Positions 25,039 to 37,492 are shown, numbered from the stretch's first letter. The stretch: 64,000 nt of DNA from CAWIOX01 sp963837775 (GCA_963837775.1 CAWIOX010000001.1:62001-126000); one strand, 5' to 3'. Notes: generated by a model from the sequence alone, not told the origin. Numbers and translations are program-made.

Positions 25039-27084
25039 ATGTCCCACGGTCTGAATACCCCGCAACGCGAAGCGGTCCACTACATGGACGGCCCCTGTCT
25101 GGTGCTGGCCGGCGCCGGCTCCGGCAAGACCCGCGTGATCACGCAAAAGATCGCGCATCTGATCGAGGACTGCGGCTACGATCCGAAAAACATCGCCGCG
25201 CTGACCTTCACCAACAAGGCCGCGCTGGAGATGCAGGAGCGGATCGCCAAGCTGCTCAAGCAGCCGCGCCAGGCCAAGCAGCTGACGGTGTCGACCTTCC
25301 ATTCGCTGGGGGTGAAGATCCTGCGCCAGGAGGCCCGCTCGCTCGGGCTGAAGGACCGCTTTTCGATCATGGACAGCGACGACTGCTTCTCGCTGGTGCA
25401 GGATCTGGCGATCACCACCGACAAGCAGCTGATCCGCCGCATCCAGAACGCGATGTCGCTGTGGAAGAACGGCCTGATCAGCCCCGACGCCGCGCTGCAG
25501 CAGGCCAAGGATGAGGACGAGGCGCAGGCCGCGCGCATCTATCAGAGCTATGTGGCGACGCTGTCGGCCTATCAGGCGGTCGATTTCGACGACCTGATCC
25601 GGCTGCCGGTCGAGCTGTTCCGCCAGGACGATGCGGTGCGCGACAAATGGCAGCGCCGGCTGCGCTACCTGCTGGTCGATGAATACCAGGACACCAACAC
25701 CTGCCAGTACGAACTGGTCAAGCTGCTGGTGACCGGGCCCGGCAAGAAGCCGCTGTTTACCGCGGTGGGCGACGACGACCAGGCGATCTATGCGTGGCGC
25801 GGCGCGACCATCGAGAACCTGAAGCAGCTGCAGGTCGATTTCCCCGACCTGCGGGTGATCAAGCTGGAGCAGAACTACCGCTCGACCACCCGCATCCTGC
25901 AGGCGGCCAATGCGGTGATTTCGAACAATCCGAAGCTGTTCGAGAAGGAACTCTGGTCCGAACACGGGCAGGGCGAGCCGATCAAGGTGCTCGGGATGAG
26001 CGACGACGAGCAGGAAGCCGAGCAGATCGCGATCATGATTTCGGCGCACCGCTTCGAACGGCGCAGCAAGTTTTCCGATTACGCGATCCTGTACCGCGGC
26101 AACCACCAGGCGCGCGTGATCGAGCAGTCGCTGCGCAAGGAGCGCATCCCGTACACCATTTCGGGCGGCCAGAGCTTCTTCGACAAGGCCGAGATCAAGG
26201 ACATCGTCAGCTATCTGCGGCTGGTCGCGAACCAGGACGACGATCCGGCCTTCATCCGCGCGGTGACCACGCCCAAGCGCGGCGTCGGCCAGTCGACGCT
26301 GGAGACGCTCGGCATCGTCGCCGGCCAGTGGCAATGCTCGCTGTTCGAGGCGGTGTTCAAGGGCGGCATCGAAGCCAAGCTGGCCGAGCGCCAGCTCGCG
26401 CCGCTGCGCGACTTCTGCAACTTCATCAACCAGCTCGAAGCGCATGCGGCCCGTCCCGGCGAAGATGCGGCCGCGCTGCTGGACGACATGATGAAAGAGA
26501 TCAATTACGAAGGCTATCTGTACGACAACTTCGACGACCGCCAGGCGCAGAGCAAATGGCAGAACACGCTCGACTTCACCGGCTGGCTGAAGGAAAAAGG
26601 CACCGGCGGCAAGGACGGCAGCGCCGAACACAAGAGCCTGCTCGACCTGACCCAGATGGTGGCGCTGATGACCATGCTCGAAGGCAAGGATGAAGAACCG
26701 GACGCGGTGCGCATGTCGACCCTGCACGCATCGAAGGGGCTGGAATTCCCGCATGTGTTCCTGGTCGGCGTCGAGGAGGGCATCCTGCCGCACAAGGGCA
26801 ATGGTTCCGAGGGCGAAGTGCCGATCGAAGTGCTGGGCGCCCGCATCGAGGAAGAGCGGCGCCTGATGTATGTCGGCATCACCCGCGCCCAGCGCACGCT
26901 GCAGATCACCTGGTGCAAGAAGCGCAAGCGCGCGCGCGAAAGCGTGCACTGCGACATCTCGCGCTTCATCAAGGAAATGAAGCTCGACGAAGGCGATGCG
27001 CAGCCGACTGAGGAAGAAATCATCACGCCGCAGAACCGGCTGGCCAATCTGAAGGCCTTGCTGGCCAAGCCGCGGCCGGCGTAG
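25039..27084 (+). CDS. rep: ATP-dependent DNA helicase Rep
   Basis: This 681-residue SF1 helicase has Walker A LAGAGSGKTRVI, motif Ia ALTFTNKAA, motif II LVDEYQDTN, motif III VGDDDQAIYAWRGA, motif IV KLEQNYRST, motif V MSTLHASKGLEF and motif VI EERRLMYVGITRAQ. The length fits Rep (~670) rather than UvrD (~720). It moves 3'-5' and removes roadblocks ahead of forks. Start MSHGLNTPQREAV is the conserved N-terminus. Confidence 0.92.
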   Translation: MSHGLNTPQREAVHYMDGPCLVLAGAGSGKTRVITQKIAHLIEDCGYDPKNIAALTFTNKAALEMQERIAKLLKQPRQAKQLTVSTFHSLGVKILRQEARSLGLKDRFSIMDSDDCFSLVQDLAITTDKQLIRRIQNAMSLWKNGLISPDAALQQAKDEDEAQAARIYQSYVATLSAYQAVDFDDLIRLPVELFRQDDAVRDKWQRRLRYLLVDEYQDTNTCQYELVKLLVTGPGKKPLFTAVGDDDQAIYAWRGATIENLKQLQVDFPDLRVIKLEQNYRSTTRILQAANAVISNNPKLFEKELWSEHGQGEPIKVLGMSDDEQEAEQIAIMISAHRFERRSKFSDYAILYRGNHQARVIEQSLRKERIPYTISGGQSFFDKAEIKDIVSYLRLVANQDDDPAFIRAVTTPKRGVGQSTLETLGIVAGQWQCSLFEAVFKGGIEAKLAERQLAPLRDFCNFINQLEAHAARPGEDAAALLDDMMKEINYEGYLYDNFDDRQAQSKWQNTLDFTGWLKEKGTGGKDGSAEHKSLLDLTQMVALMTMLEGKDEEPDAVRMSTLHASKGLEFPHVFLVGVEEGILPHKGNGSEGEVPIEVLGARIEEERRLMYVGITRAQRTLQITWCKKRKRARESVHCDISRFIKEMKLDEGDAQPTEEEIITPQNRLANLKALLAKPRPA

Positions 27085-27097
27085 GCCGTAGCGCAGC

Positions 27098-27958
27098 TCA
27101 GGCCAGCGCCTGAAAGATCAGGTACAGCTCTTCCTTGGTATCGCGCATCAGCGTTGCGCTTTTTTCTTGGTCGAGCTGCAAATGCGCGAGCGCGTGCGGC
27201 AGCGCATCCCAGTCGAGCAGGACGGCCGAATTCGCATAAAAATGGGCATCCAGGATATCCGCCGCCGATAACACGTCGATCAGGTCCGGCGCGCCGGAAT
27301 GGGTGCGATGCAGCGAGCGATGCTCGATGACGGCGCTGCGTATCTGCTCCGGAATATCCCAGTTTTCCAGTATCGCCGCGCCGATATTGGCGTGCCATTG
27401 ATCGACGATGTCCCATAGTGCCCGTTCCGAACTGAACAGCGTGGCGTGATGGCGGGCCCGGCTCAGGATGTAGAACTTGCCGACATCGTGCAACAGCCCG
27501 GCCATCATCGCGGTGTCCGGGTTTAATTTGGTCAGATTCCTGGCGATCACATAGGACAGCGCGGCCACCCGCACGCTGCGGCTCCATAAGCCTTCGATGC
27601 GTTGGGCAAACTCGCCGGCCGTCTTGAATTCGGATAATTGCTTCATGCCGACCGAGATCGCGATGTTGCGGATCACGGCAAAGCCCAGACGCATGACGGC
27701 GGTGCGTAAATTGGCGGTCGGTGCATGGGACCGGTTAAACGCCGCCGAATTGCAAAAACGCAGCACCTGGGCCGACAACACGGGTTCGGTGCCGATGATG
27801 CGGGCCAGCGTGTCGTTCGATATGTCGTCCCGGTTCAGCGCATGGCGGATCTTCATCGTGGTGTTCAGCGAGGTCGGAAAAATCAGCTCTTTGGCAGAGA
27901 GTTCCGCCGTCAAATCCTTGATAAATACGAATTCATTTGATGTGGCTGAGCTTGTCAT
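27098..27958 (-). CDS. HDOD domain protein
   Basis: The 286-residue protein has the HDOD pattern, with ISNDTLARIIGTEPVLSAQVLRFCNSA and LLHDVGKFYILSR (HD-like) and QIRSAVIEHRSLH. HDOD domains lack most HD catalytic residues and act as signalling or scaffold modules. It is convergent with rep, 13 bp apart. Confidence 0.82.
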   Translation of the reverse strand: MTSSATSNEFVFIKDLTAELSAKELIFPTSLNTTMKIRHALNRDDISNDTLARIIGTEPVLSAQVLRFCNSAAFNRSHAPTANLRTAVMRLGFAVIRNIAISVGMKQLSEFKTAGEFAQRIEGLWSRSVRVAALSYVIARNLTKLNPDTAMMAGLLHDVGKFYILSRARHHATLFSSERALWDIVDQWHANIGAAILENWDIPEQIRSAVIEHRSLHRTHSGAPDLIDVLSAADILDAHFYANSAVLLDWDALPHALAHLQLDQEKSATLMRDTKEELYLIFQALA

Positions 27959-28132
27959 GGAGCAGGGTGACGCGTGAAAGGAATGGTCCGGATGCGGGAC
28001 AACAGGAAAATGTTTCTCCTAGATTAACGCATTGTGGCTGTTCGTGTCATCCGTAAAGGTGTGTATTGCTTCGCTAAATACGCTCAACTGCGGTATCTTC
28101 AGAATTCCTGGACTATAGATTCACTGCGAGAC

Positions 28133-28708
28133 ATGATGCACAAACCGGATGACGTCGCCAAGAAACTGCTCGGCATGCCCTATGAAGCGCTGGACGAACG
28201 CACCAAGAAAGTCGCAGACCATGTTGCAGGGCGCAAACACATTGCCAGAAACACCGCCAAGGAATTCGACGCCAAGATAACGCGCGGCCAGCGCGCCGCA
28301 GATGCGGTCGCGCGTTTTGGCGGGTCCTGGACCTTCATCAGCATCTTTGCCGCCATCATGGTGCTCTGGGTGTTGTTGAACTCCTACATCCTGATCAATT
28401 ACAGCAAGAGCTTTGATCCGTATCCGTATATCTTGCTGAACCTGTTTCTGTCGATGCTGGCATCGATCCAGGCCCCGATCATCCTGATGTCGCAGAACCG
28501 GCATGCAGAAAAAGACCGGCTCGATGCCGAGCACGATTACGAAGTCAACCTGAAGGCGGAACTCGAAATCATGCTGCTGCACGAGAAAATGGATTTGTTG
28601 CGGGAAGGCCAGTGGAGTGAGCTATTGGCAATCCAGCAGGAGCAACTTGAGCTGATCGGCAGCCTGATCGAGAAAAAGACCGTGGCCGAGTCCCGCGGGC
28701 CGGCCTGA
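28133..28708 (+). CDS. DUF1003 family membrane protein (second copy)
   Basis: This 191-residue protein has two transmembrane helices (about residues 62-84 and 97-120) separated by SFDPYPYILLN and followed by QAPIILMSQNRHAEKDR, the DUF1003 signature. It is distinct in sequence from the 1408-2019 member. ATG 28133 or 28136 is taken because the upstream open frame is not family-like. Role unknown. Confidence 0.8.
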   Translation: MMHKPDDVAKKLLGMPYEALDERTKKVADHVAGRKHIARNTAKEFDAKITRGQRAADAVARFGGSWTFISIFAAIMVLWVLLNSYILINYSKSFDPYPYILLNLFLSMLASIQAPIILMSQNRHAEKDRLDAEHDYEVNLKAELEIMLLHEKMDLLREGQWSELLAIQQEQLELIGSLIEKKTVAESRGPA

Positions 28709-28709
28709 C

Positions 28710-28916
28710 TTAGGCCGGATCGGCTGCAGCGCGCTCGCTCTGTACCAGCTTCCAGCCGGATGGGGATGATCCCGCAGTGTTCACATCGATTGCAATTTTC
28801 AAGCTCGCCTGCTGCGCTTCCCATGTGCGCAGCGCGTCGTAATAGCGGTCCCAGACGCAGGGGCTGCAACCGCTTTCGCAGCATTCGCCGTCGCCGGGAG
28901 GGATCGGTTTGTCCAT
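28710..28916 (-). CDS. Oxidoreductase-like small Cys-rich protein
   Basis: This 68-residue protein, MDKPIPPGDGECCESGCSPC and VWDRYYDALRTWE, matches the oxidoreductase-like domain (PF09791-type), with a CC-x3-GC-x2-C cysteine cluster likely to bind metal. ATG 28916 gives the conserved start. Repeat copy G lies 76 bp upstream with its promoter-like end facing this gene. Confidence 0.75.
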   Translation of the reverse strand: MDKPIPPGDGECCESGCSPCVWDRYYDALRTWEAQQASLKIAIDVNTAGSSPSGWKLVQSERAAADPA

Positions 28917-28991
28917 GATGTCAGCTTGTATTGGGGGGAAGCGAGATGTTATCCCAATTGCCGGCGGCTTGCTGCGGCCCCCGAGGCTCTG

Positions 28992-29065
28992 CATATACTG
29001 CACCCTGTATTTTTAACAGGGCAATGAATCCGTGCGGCAAGCTACATGTTTTAATGCATACTCCC
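28992..29065 (-). repeat. Dispersed intergenic repeat, copy G
   Basis: It has ATATACTGCACCCTGTATTT, CAATGAATCCGTGCGGCAAG and ATGCATACTCCC. It sits between two leftward genes. Confidence 0.82.
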
Positions 29066-30076
29066 GATGAATTCTGATTTTTCGGGACGTTTCCGGAGGC
29101 GGCGCCGAGCCCGCGTGGTGAAAAAGCGCATCATTTCCTGGGTCGCATCCGGCCCTTGCGGGTCGGTGTAGCTGCCGTGTTCGCTGCCGCCGGACCAGGC
29201 GTGGCCGCTGCCGTGGATCAGCCATTGTTCGGCAATGGCCTGCTGCTCGTCGTCGAAGTGGATGGTGCGGGTATAGCTGTGGCCATCGGCCACCTGGCCT
29301 TGCTGCACCACCGCGTCGCTGCCGGCTGCATGCTGCGTATTTTGCTCGATCACATGGTCGGCATTGCGCGGATGGACGGTTTTGTCCCGGTCGCCGTGGA
29401 ATACGATGACCGGAAAGTCGGCTTGCGCGGCGCTGATGCCGGCGGGCCGCAGCGCGATTTTCATCGCGGCCAGCGCCGACGGCAGATTGCGGGCCGCCGC
29501 GAACGGCAGGCCGGAATGCACGCCGACCGCCGCATACAGCTCCGGATAGGTGCTGCCCATGATGACGGCCATCGCGCCGCCGGCCGACAAGCCGGCCACA
29601 TACACCTGGCGCGCATCGCAATGGTAAGCCGCGATGATGTCGCGCGTGATGCCGGCGATGATGGCCGGTTCGCCATGGTCGCGCTGCTGGTTGATCGCGC
29701 TGTACCAGTTCCAGCAGCGGGCGCCGTTGGCCGCTGCGGTCTGGGCCGGATAGACCACCAGGCACGGCGTTTCCTCGGCCACCGCATTCATCTGCGTGCC
29801 GGCGGCGAAATCGTCCGGATTCTGGCTGCAGCCATGCAGCATCACCACCAGCGGCAGCGCCTGCCCGTGATAGGCGGCGGGGATATACAGTTTGTACTCA
29901 CGGGTGCCGACTGCGTTGGTGTGGCTGCCGTCGATGAAGCGTGCCGCGGGGCCGCTGTCGGCCGGGGCCGGGTTTTTTGCGGGCCGGCGGCGACCTGGTT
30001 TGGCGTCCGGTTGGTCGGATTTGAACAGCTTGCCGAATTGGCGCAACATCTTGCGCATTTGTTCTTGTAGTGCCAT
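29051..30076 (-). CDS. PHB-depolymerase-family esterase
   Basis: This 341-residue protein has the family's LPLVVMLHGCSQNPDDFAAG, ARCWNWYSAINQQR, the lipase box VAGLSAGGAMA with catalytic Ser, and an ending with SGHAWSGGSEHGSY (catalytic His). The fold is that of type-1 extracellular PHA depolymerases and feruloyl-esterase-like enzymes. No clear signal peptide is visible. The C-terminus overlaps repeat copy G by 15 bp, so the last codons may be repeat-derived. Confidence 0.85.
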   Translation of the reverse strand: MALQEQMRKMLRQFGKLFKSDQPDAKPGRRRPAKNPAPADSGPAARFIDGSHTNAVGTREYKLYIPAAYHGQALPLVVMLHGCSQNPDDFAAGTQMNAVAEETPCLVVYPAQTAAANGARCWNWYSAINQQRDHGEPAIIAGITRDIIAAYHCDARQVYVAGLSAGGAMAVIMGSTYPELYAAVGVHSGLPFAAARNLPSALAAMKIALRPAGISAAQADFPVIVFHGDRDKTVHPRNADHVIEQNTQHAAGSDAVVQQGQVADGHSYTRTIHFDDEQQAIAEQWLIHGSGHAWSGGSEHGSYTDPQGPDATQEMMRFFTTRARRRLRKRPEKSEFIGSMH

Positions 30077-30352
30077 GTGATGCCTCTCTGCCGAGAGATT
30101 GGGTCCGGATTTGTCCGGACCAGGAGCTCCGGCGGTGAATGAGCAGAATACGGAAATTCGCTATGAATTCATGCGCTTATCGAAGCGCTAAGCAGAAAAT
30201 TGCCGTCTCCAAGCTGAAGTTACGGTAACACAGCTTGCGCTAACGGGTCAGATATCGGATCGCATCTGTGGTGCGCTTGCCACGATTGCCGGCAGCTCTT
30301 GCGCGCGGATGCGCTACCATCACGGCTGTCAAAACCGATGGAGAAAGCCGCA

Positions 30353-30562
30353 GTGAACCCCGAAGACCGTTTGGTAGATATCGAGATCAAGATTGCCCGC
30401 CAGGAAGATTTGCTGGACGAACTCAATACGCTGGTCTACCGCCAGCAGCAAAAGATCGATCAGCTGGAAACCCTGTGCGCGGCGCTGGCACGCCTGATCA
30501 AGAGCGCGCCCGAGGCCGGCGGCGAGAGCAATCCCGCCCATGAGCGGCCGCCGCATTATTAG
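30353..30562 (+). CDS. slyX: SlyX family protein
   Basis: This ~69-residue coiled-coil protein (EDRLVDIEIKIARQEDLLDE, LNTLVYRQQQKIDQLETLC) ends with the family's PPHY. GTG 30353 follows GGAGAAA at a good distance and gives the normal SlyX N-terminus; ATG 30338, in frame, is the alternative. Function unknown. Confidence 0.85.
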   Translation: MNPEDRLVDIEIKIARQEDLLDELNTLVYRQQQKIDQLETLCAALARLIKSAPEAGGESNPAHERPPHY

Positions 30563-30638
30563 GCGTTCGATCGGATTGCCTGATATTTAAGCAGTCCATC
30601 CGGCTTGCCGGGGACTTTTCCGGTACAATCCGGCCGAT

Positions 30639-32958
<2,320 letters not shown>

Positions 32959-33003
32959 GGCGGCTCAATCCGGCCGCACGCCGGAGATGTTGAGCTGTAT
33001 TAC

Positions 33004-33387
33004 TTAATCCGGCTGCTGTCGCTCGATCGCGCGGCAGAACGCCTGCATTCTCTGCGCCATCAGATGCTGCCGGTAGCCCCGGTTCACGTGGTAAATCAGC
33101 CAGGCCACATAGATGAAGGTGGCGACCAGCGCGATCCCCAAGCCCCATACCAGACCCGCTCCCAGCGCTTGCAGCGCAGCGCCCGGCGCGCGGAATACCG
33201 CCGCGCCGCCGGCCACGAATGCATCGCCCAGCGCTGATGCAAGCACCCCGTGCGGCGCGTTGAACACCAGCCATCCCAGCAGCAGGCCGCCGCCCAGCGA
33301 CAGCAGCACGATGACGGCGGCGACCCGCGCCATCCGGCGTTTCGGCGGCAGCAGGGTATGGAAATCGATTGGCGCTTCGGTGTGCAT
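33004..33387 (-). CDS. Small membrane protein, unknown
   Basis: This ~127-residue protein has two hydrophobic segments (about residues 20-40 and 72-98) and a basic C-terminal tail. No family was recognised. The start could also be 33435, which gives 16 more residues; 33387 (MHTEAPIDFH) is preferred. Confidence 0.55.
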   Translation of the reverse strand: MHTEAPIDFHTLLPPKRRMARVAAVIVLLSLGGGLLLGWLVFNAPHGVLASALGDAFVAGGAAVFRAPGAALQALGAGLVWGLGIALVATFIYVAWLIYHVNRGYRQHLMAQRMQAFCRAIERQQPD

Positions 33388-33540
33388 GAAATGAGGAGTG
33401 GCAGTCAGGGTTGATGGGAGGTGCGATGCCGGCACCGGATGGTGTCGGATGCCGAGCGAAAATTATAGAGGCGTTGCCGGATGCGCTATACAAAATTTGT
33501 ACAGGATCGCTGGAAAAACCTTGCAACCCAAGGAAATGGC

Positions 33541-33615
33541 GGGAGTATAGGCGTAAATATGGCACTTCCCGCAGGGATCCAGTGGCTTGTTGAAAATACA
33601 CTATGGAGTATATTT
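33541..33615 (+). repeat. Dispersed intergenic repeat, copy H
   Basis: GGGAGTATAGGCGTAAATAT, TTCCCGCAGGGATCCAGTGG and AAATACACTATGGAGTATAT. The right end contains TTGTTG, 16 bp, TATATT, a sigma-70-like promoter. It lies in the 300-bp gap between two leftward genes. Confidence 0.82.
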
Positions 33616-33734
33616 CAAGGCCAAAGCGCTTGCCGAGACCGGCTTCAAGCGCTAACGGCGCCATGTCGCGCACGGCCCGGCTGCAATGATGGCCGTCCGG
33701 GGCCGGCGCCGGACGGTTGCGTCAAGCAAAAATG

Positions 33735-34247
33735 CTACGGAAATACCGGCGTATGCGGCTCCATGCCGCCGAACTTCACTTCCGGGTGGCGTTTTTCGAT
33801 CATCTGTTCGATCTCGGTCACGCGCCGGTAGGGCACGTCGATGATCAGCAGCACCTGGCCGCGTTCAATCCCGGCATCAAACGCTTTCAGGCGCGAATTC
33901 GGGATCGCGGCCGCCGCCATGCCCGATATCCAGCCGCCGAACACCGCGCCGCCGATGCCGGCGACCAGGATCGCCAGCGTGCCGACATGGATCGCTTCCG
34001 ACGGAAACAGCACCAGCAAGATCCCCGCGCACAAGCCGACCGCGCCGCCGATCAGCATCCCGATTTCGGTGCCGTGCACCAGGTCGGTTTTCTGCAGGAA
34101 ATTGGCTTCCGGCATATCGGCCGGCAGCGTTCCTTCCCTGGCCCAGAAGTGCATGTGTTTTTCTTCGATGCGCGCAAGCAATAACTCGTCCAGCATCGAA
34201 CGGGCGCTCGGCACATCGGCAAGCATGAAGTAGAGTCTGCGTCGCAT
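33735..34247 (-). CDS. DUF1269-like membrane protein
   Basis: This 170-residue protein has MRRRLYFMLADVPSARSMLD, then a Gly-rich double-helix hairpin (IGMLIGGAVGLCAGILLVL and ILVAGIGGAVFGGWISGM), as in DUF1269-type proteins. ATG 34247 is fixed by AAGGAGG upstream. Role unknown. Confidence 0.7.
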   Translation of the reverse strand: MRRRLYFMLADVPSARSMLDELLLARIEEKHMHFWAREGTLPADMPEANFLQKTDLVHGTEIGMLIGGAVGLCAGILLVLFPSEAIHVGTLAILVAGIGGAVFGGWISGMAAAAIPNSRLKAFDAGIERGQVLLIIDVPYRRVTEIEQMIEKRHPEVKFGGMEPHTPVFP

Positions 34248-34633
34248 GATGACCTCCTTTTGACGCTCTGTTGACGGGGCAGATGCAATCACAGCAAAGC
34301 CGCCGCACGTTTAAATATAGCAAGCGGGAACGCATATTTCAAAGACGGATTTGGGCCGGAACGGGTGGGTGGCTTACGCCATTGCGGCAGTCGGCCGGAT
34401 CCATTCGGCTGCATGCATTTAATCATGGAAACGGCCGTTCAATTTGCGTTGCTGGATAAGAACGCAGACCCGAGGCTGGAGCACGCACCGCGCTTGAAAG
34501 CAGATTGTTGATCCCAGACAAATACAGAAAGGGTTTTTAACCCAAAATAGACTTCATTGGATTGCATTAGTGATAACTAGTTCGGCGTTTATTCCCTGTT
34601 TACTGCCTATTTTAGAAAGGTTCGAGGGCGACG
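34248..34633. other. Gap upstream of SGNH/carbamoyltransferase operon
   Basis: This 386-bp divergent region shows no gene. A small hairpin GGGTTTTTAACCC is near 34530. It should hold the promoters of both neighbours. Confidence 0.4.
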
Positions 34634-35620
34634 ATGAGACAACTTTACGAATACCACCCTGTAGTGGGCTACCGGTTCATCCCCAATCTGAAGGCGCGCA
34701 TACCGCACGAAGGCGGCGGCTATCTGATGCAGGTCAATGAGACAGGGTTCCGTTCGAACCGGCCGTTTGTGAAAGAACGCACGGCAGGATGCCGGCGCGT
34801 GCTGTTTTTCGGCGACTCATTCACGGCCGGCGATGCGGTGCCTAACCACCAGCGCTACACCGATCTGCTCGAAACCAGAATGCCCGCGTCGGAGGTCTAC
34901 AACTTCGGCTTGTCCTCAACCGGTACCGACCAGCAGTATCTGGTGTGGCGCGAGTTCGCGCAGGGCATAGAGCATGACCTGGTGGTGATCGCGGTATTCG
35001 TCGAGAACGTGCGGCGCGTGGTGGCGCGCTACCGTCCACATCACGACGAGGCCGGACGCAAGCGTATTTATGCCAAGCCCTATTACACCCTCGAGCGCGA
35101 GGAATTGCGGCTGCATCATGTTCCACCCCGGCCAGAGCCCTTCGAGGCGCATGAACTGTCGCCCGACGAGAGTGACACGGTGGACCATGGCGGACGTTTT
35201 CCGCTGCTGCGTAAAGTAGTGAGCGCGCTCGGCGTCAAGGAGGCGGTACAGCGGCTGACCCACTATCAGCCGGTGCCCGGCTACGATTCGCGCGACACGC
35301 CTGACTGGCAACTGATGCGGGCCATCCTGGTGCAATGGATCCGCTCGATCGACAAGCCGGTGCTGATCATGCCGATCCCGCTGCCGCAGCACGTCGATGA
35401 AATGTGTGATGCATCGTCCTATCAGGCCAGGTTTGCCGAGCTTGCGAGCGAACTGGATTGCAGGCTGCACGACCCGCTGCCCGACCTGCTCCAATACAGT
35501 CCGGCGCAGCGGCGGCGTTTTCGCTGGGAGAAGGACATCCACTTCACGCCGGAGGGACACGATGCGCTTGCCCGTTCGCTGGCGCCGGTGGTAGAGCAAA
35601 TGCTGGCAACGCAACGCTGA
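34634..35620 (+). CDS. SGNH hydrolase family protein
   Basis: This 328-residue protein has FFGDSFTAGDAVPNHQRYTD (the GDS nucleophile block), VYNFGLSSTGTDQQY and DIHFTPEGHDAL (catalytic Asp and His). No signal peptide. It is 24 bp upstream of the carbamoyltransferase, so it is probably cotranscribed. SGNH proteins next to NodU/CmcH-type carbamoyltransferases are a recurrent arrangement, often in polysaccharide or natural-product loci; the substrate here is unknown. Confidence 0.8.
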   Translation: MRQLYEYHPVVGYRFIPNLKARIPHEGGGYLMQVNETGFRSNRPFVKERTAGCRRVLFFGDSFTAGDAVPNHQRYTDLLETRMPASEVYNFGLSSTGTDQQYLVWREFAQGIEHDLVVIAVFVENVRRVVARYRPHHDEAGRKRIYAKPYYTLEREELRLHHVPPRPEPFEAHELSPDESDTVDHGGRFPLLRKVVSALGVKEAVQRLTHYQPVPGYDSRDTPDWQLMRAILVQWIRSIDKPVLIMPIPLPQHVDEMCDASSYQARFAELASELDCRLHDPLPDLLQYSPAQRRRFRWEKDIHFTPEGHDALARSLAPVVEQMLATQR

Positions 35621-35644
35621 AACGCTAAACATAAGGAGGCGCAC

Positions 35645-37492
35645 ATGGGAAAGATGATCCTCGGTATCTCGGCCTTTTACCACGACGCTGCGGCGGCCCT
35701 GATCAGGGATGGCGAGATTGTCGCTGCCGCGCAGGAGGAGCGTTTCAGCCGCAAGAAGCACGACCCGCGCTTTCCGATCCATGCGATCAACTATTGCCTG
35801 GAAGAGGCCTTCGTCGACGCGGCAGATCTCGATGCCGTGATCTTTTACGACAACCCGATCGCTACCTTTGATCGCGTGGTCGAAAATGCGCTCGCCGCAG
35901 GGGGGCGCGGACGCGAGCAGTTCATCAAGGCAGCAGGCTCGCTATTGGGCGACAAGATGTGGGTCAACGAGCAAGTGCTGCGCGCGATCGGATCGCTGGG
36001 CCGCGAGGGCCGGGTGCTGTTCGCCGAGCACCATATGGCGCACGCCGCCAGCGCGTTTTACCCGTCGCCGTTCGAGCGCGCGGCCATTCTGACGATAGAC
36101 GGCGTGGGCGAATGGGCCACCACCAGTTTGGGCGCAGGAGAGGGCAAGACCATCCGGTTTTTTTCTGAAATCGATTACCCGCATTCGCTGGGGCTGCTGT
36201 ACAGCGCATTTACCTATTTCTGCGGCTTCAAGGTGAACTCCGGCGAGTACAAGCTGATGGGACTGGCGCCCTATGGCGAGCCAAAATATTACGACACGAT
36301 TTGCCGCCATTTGATCGACGTGCGCCTCGACGGCTCGTACCGCCTGAACATGGCGTATTTCGGGTATATGGACGGCATGGTGATGACGGGCGATCTTTTT
36401 GCATCTCTGTTCGGCGGTCCCGCGCGCCAGCCTGAGTCGCCGATTACGCACCGCGAGATGGATCTCGCTGCCAGCATACAAAAGGTCACCGAAGAGATCG
36501 TGCTCAGGACAGCGCGGCACCTGCGTGAGATTACCGGCGAGAAGAACATCGTGCTGGCCGGTGGCGTGGCGCTGAACTGTGTCGCCAATGGCAAGCTGGT
36601 GGCAGCCGGCATCTTCGATAAGGTGTGGATTCAGCCGGCAGCGGGTGACGCCGGCGGATCGCTGGGCGCTGCGCTGCTCGCCAACCACATGTATTTCGAT
36701 GAGCCGCGCAGCATCGATCCCGCCGGGCGCGATGCGCAGAAGGGCAGCTACCTGGGACCCCGTTATTCGGGCGAGGAGGTGACGGCCTTCCTCAAGCGCA
36801 AGAGTTTTCCACATGAACGCATTACCGACCGGGCCGAGCGCCTGCAAACCGTCGCGCGTGCGATGGCAGATGGGAAAATTGTCGGCTGGTTCTCTGGCCG
36901 CATGGAGTTCGGGCCGCGTTCGCTCGGGGCGCGCTCCATATTGGGCGACCCGCGCAACAAGGAAACCCAGGCGGTGATGAACCTGAAGATCAAGTACCGG
37001 GAATCGTTCAGGCCATTTGCACCGAGCGTGTTGCGTGAACGATGCGCCGAGTACTTCGACCTGGAATGCGACAGCCCGTACATGCTGCTCATTGCGCCGG
37101 TCCAGCAGGCCCGCTGTTTGCCGATGGATATGCAGCGTTTCCATGGCGGGGACGACGATATGATGTCGGTGATCAATCAGCCCCGCAGCGACGTGCCGGC
37201 CGTCACCCATGTCGATTACTCCGCACGCATCCAGACGGTCGACGCGCACACGCACCCGGAATACCATGCGCTGATCAAGGCGTTCGAGGAACTCACCGGT
37301 TGCGGCATGCTCGTCAACACCTCGTTCAATGTGCGTGGCGAGCCTATCGTATGCACCCCGCAGGACGCTTACCGCTGTTTCATGCGCACCGAGATGGACC
37401 TGCTGGTGCTGGAGGATGTGCTGCTGTGGCGCAAGGATCAGCCGCCTTTGGATGATCAGGAAAACTGGAGGGAGACCTATGAACTCGACTGA
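35645..37492 (+). CDS. Carbamoyltransferase (NodU/CmcH family)
   Basis: This 615-residue protein begins ILGISAFYHDAAAALIRDGE and has EERFSRKKHD, HHMAHAASAFYPSPF, GGVALNCVANGKL, GRMEFGPRSLGARSIL and NTSFNVRGEPIVC. The fold joins a Kae1-like carbamoyl-adenylate-forming domain and a YrdC-like domain. The enzyme transfers a carbamoyl group to a hydroxyl of a sugar or secondary metabolite. It overlaps the downstream small gene by 14 bp. AAGGAGG lies just upstream of the ATG. Confidence 0.9.
   Translation: MGKMILGISAFYHDAAAALIRDGEIVAAAQEERFSRKKHDPRFPIHAINYCLEEAFVDAADLDAVIFYDNPIATFDRVVENALAAGGRGREQFIKAAGSLLGDKMWVNEQVLRAIGSLGREGRVLFAEHHMAHAASAFYPSPFERAAILTIDGVGEWATTSLGAGEGKTIRFFSEIDYPHSLGLLYSAFTYFCGFKVNSGEYKLMGLAPYGEPKYYDTICRHLIDVRLDGSYRLNMAYFGYMDGMVMTGDLFASLFGGPARQPESPITHREMDLAASIQKVTEEIVLRTARHLREITGEKNIVLAGGVALNCVANGKLVAAGIFDKVWIQPAAGDAGGSLGAALLANHMYFDEPRSIDPAGRDAQKGSYLGPRYSGEEVTAFLKRKSFPHERITDRAERLQTVARAMADGKIVGWFSGRMEFGPRSLGARSILGDPRNKETQAVMNLKIKYRESFRPFAPSVLRERCAEYFDLECDSPYMLLIAPVQQARCLPMDMQRFHGGDDDMMSVINQPRSDVPAVTHVDYSARIQTVDAHTHPEYHALIKAFEELTGCGMLVNTSFNVRGEPIVCTPQDAYRCFMRTEMDLLVLEDVLLWRKDQPPLDDQENWRETYELD

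Noticed and set aside
34520..34545. Terminator or riboswitch before the SGNH gene
   Set aside because: GGGTTTTTAACCC is a small weak hairpin with no supporting conserved features.
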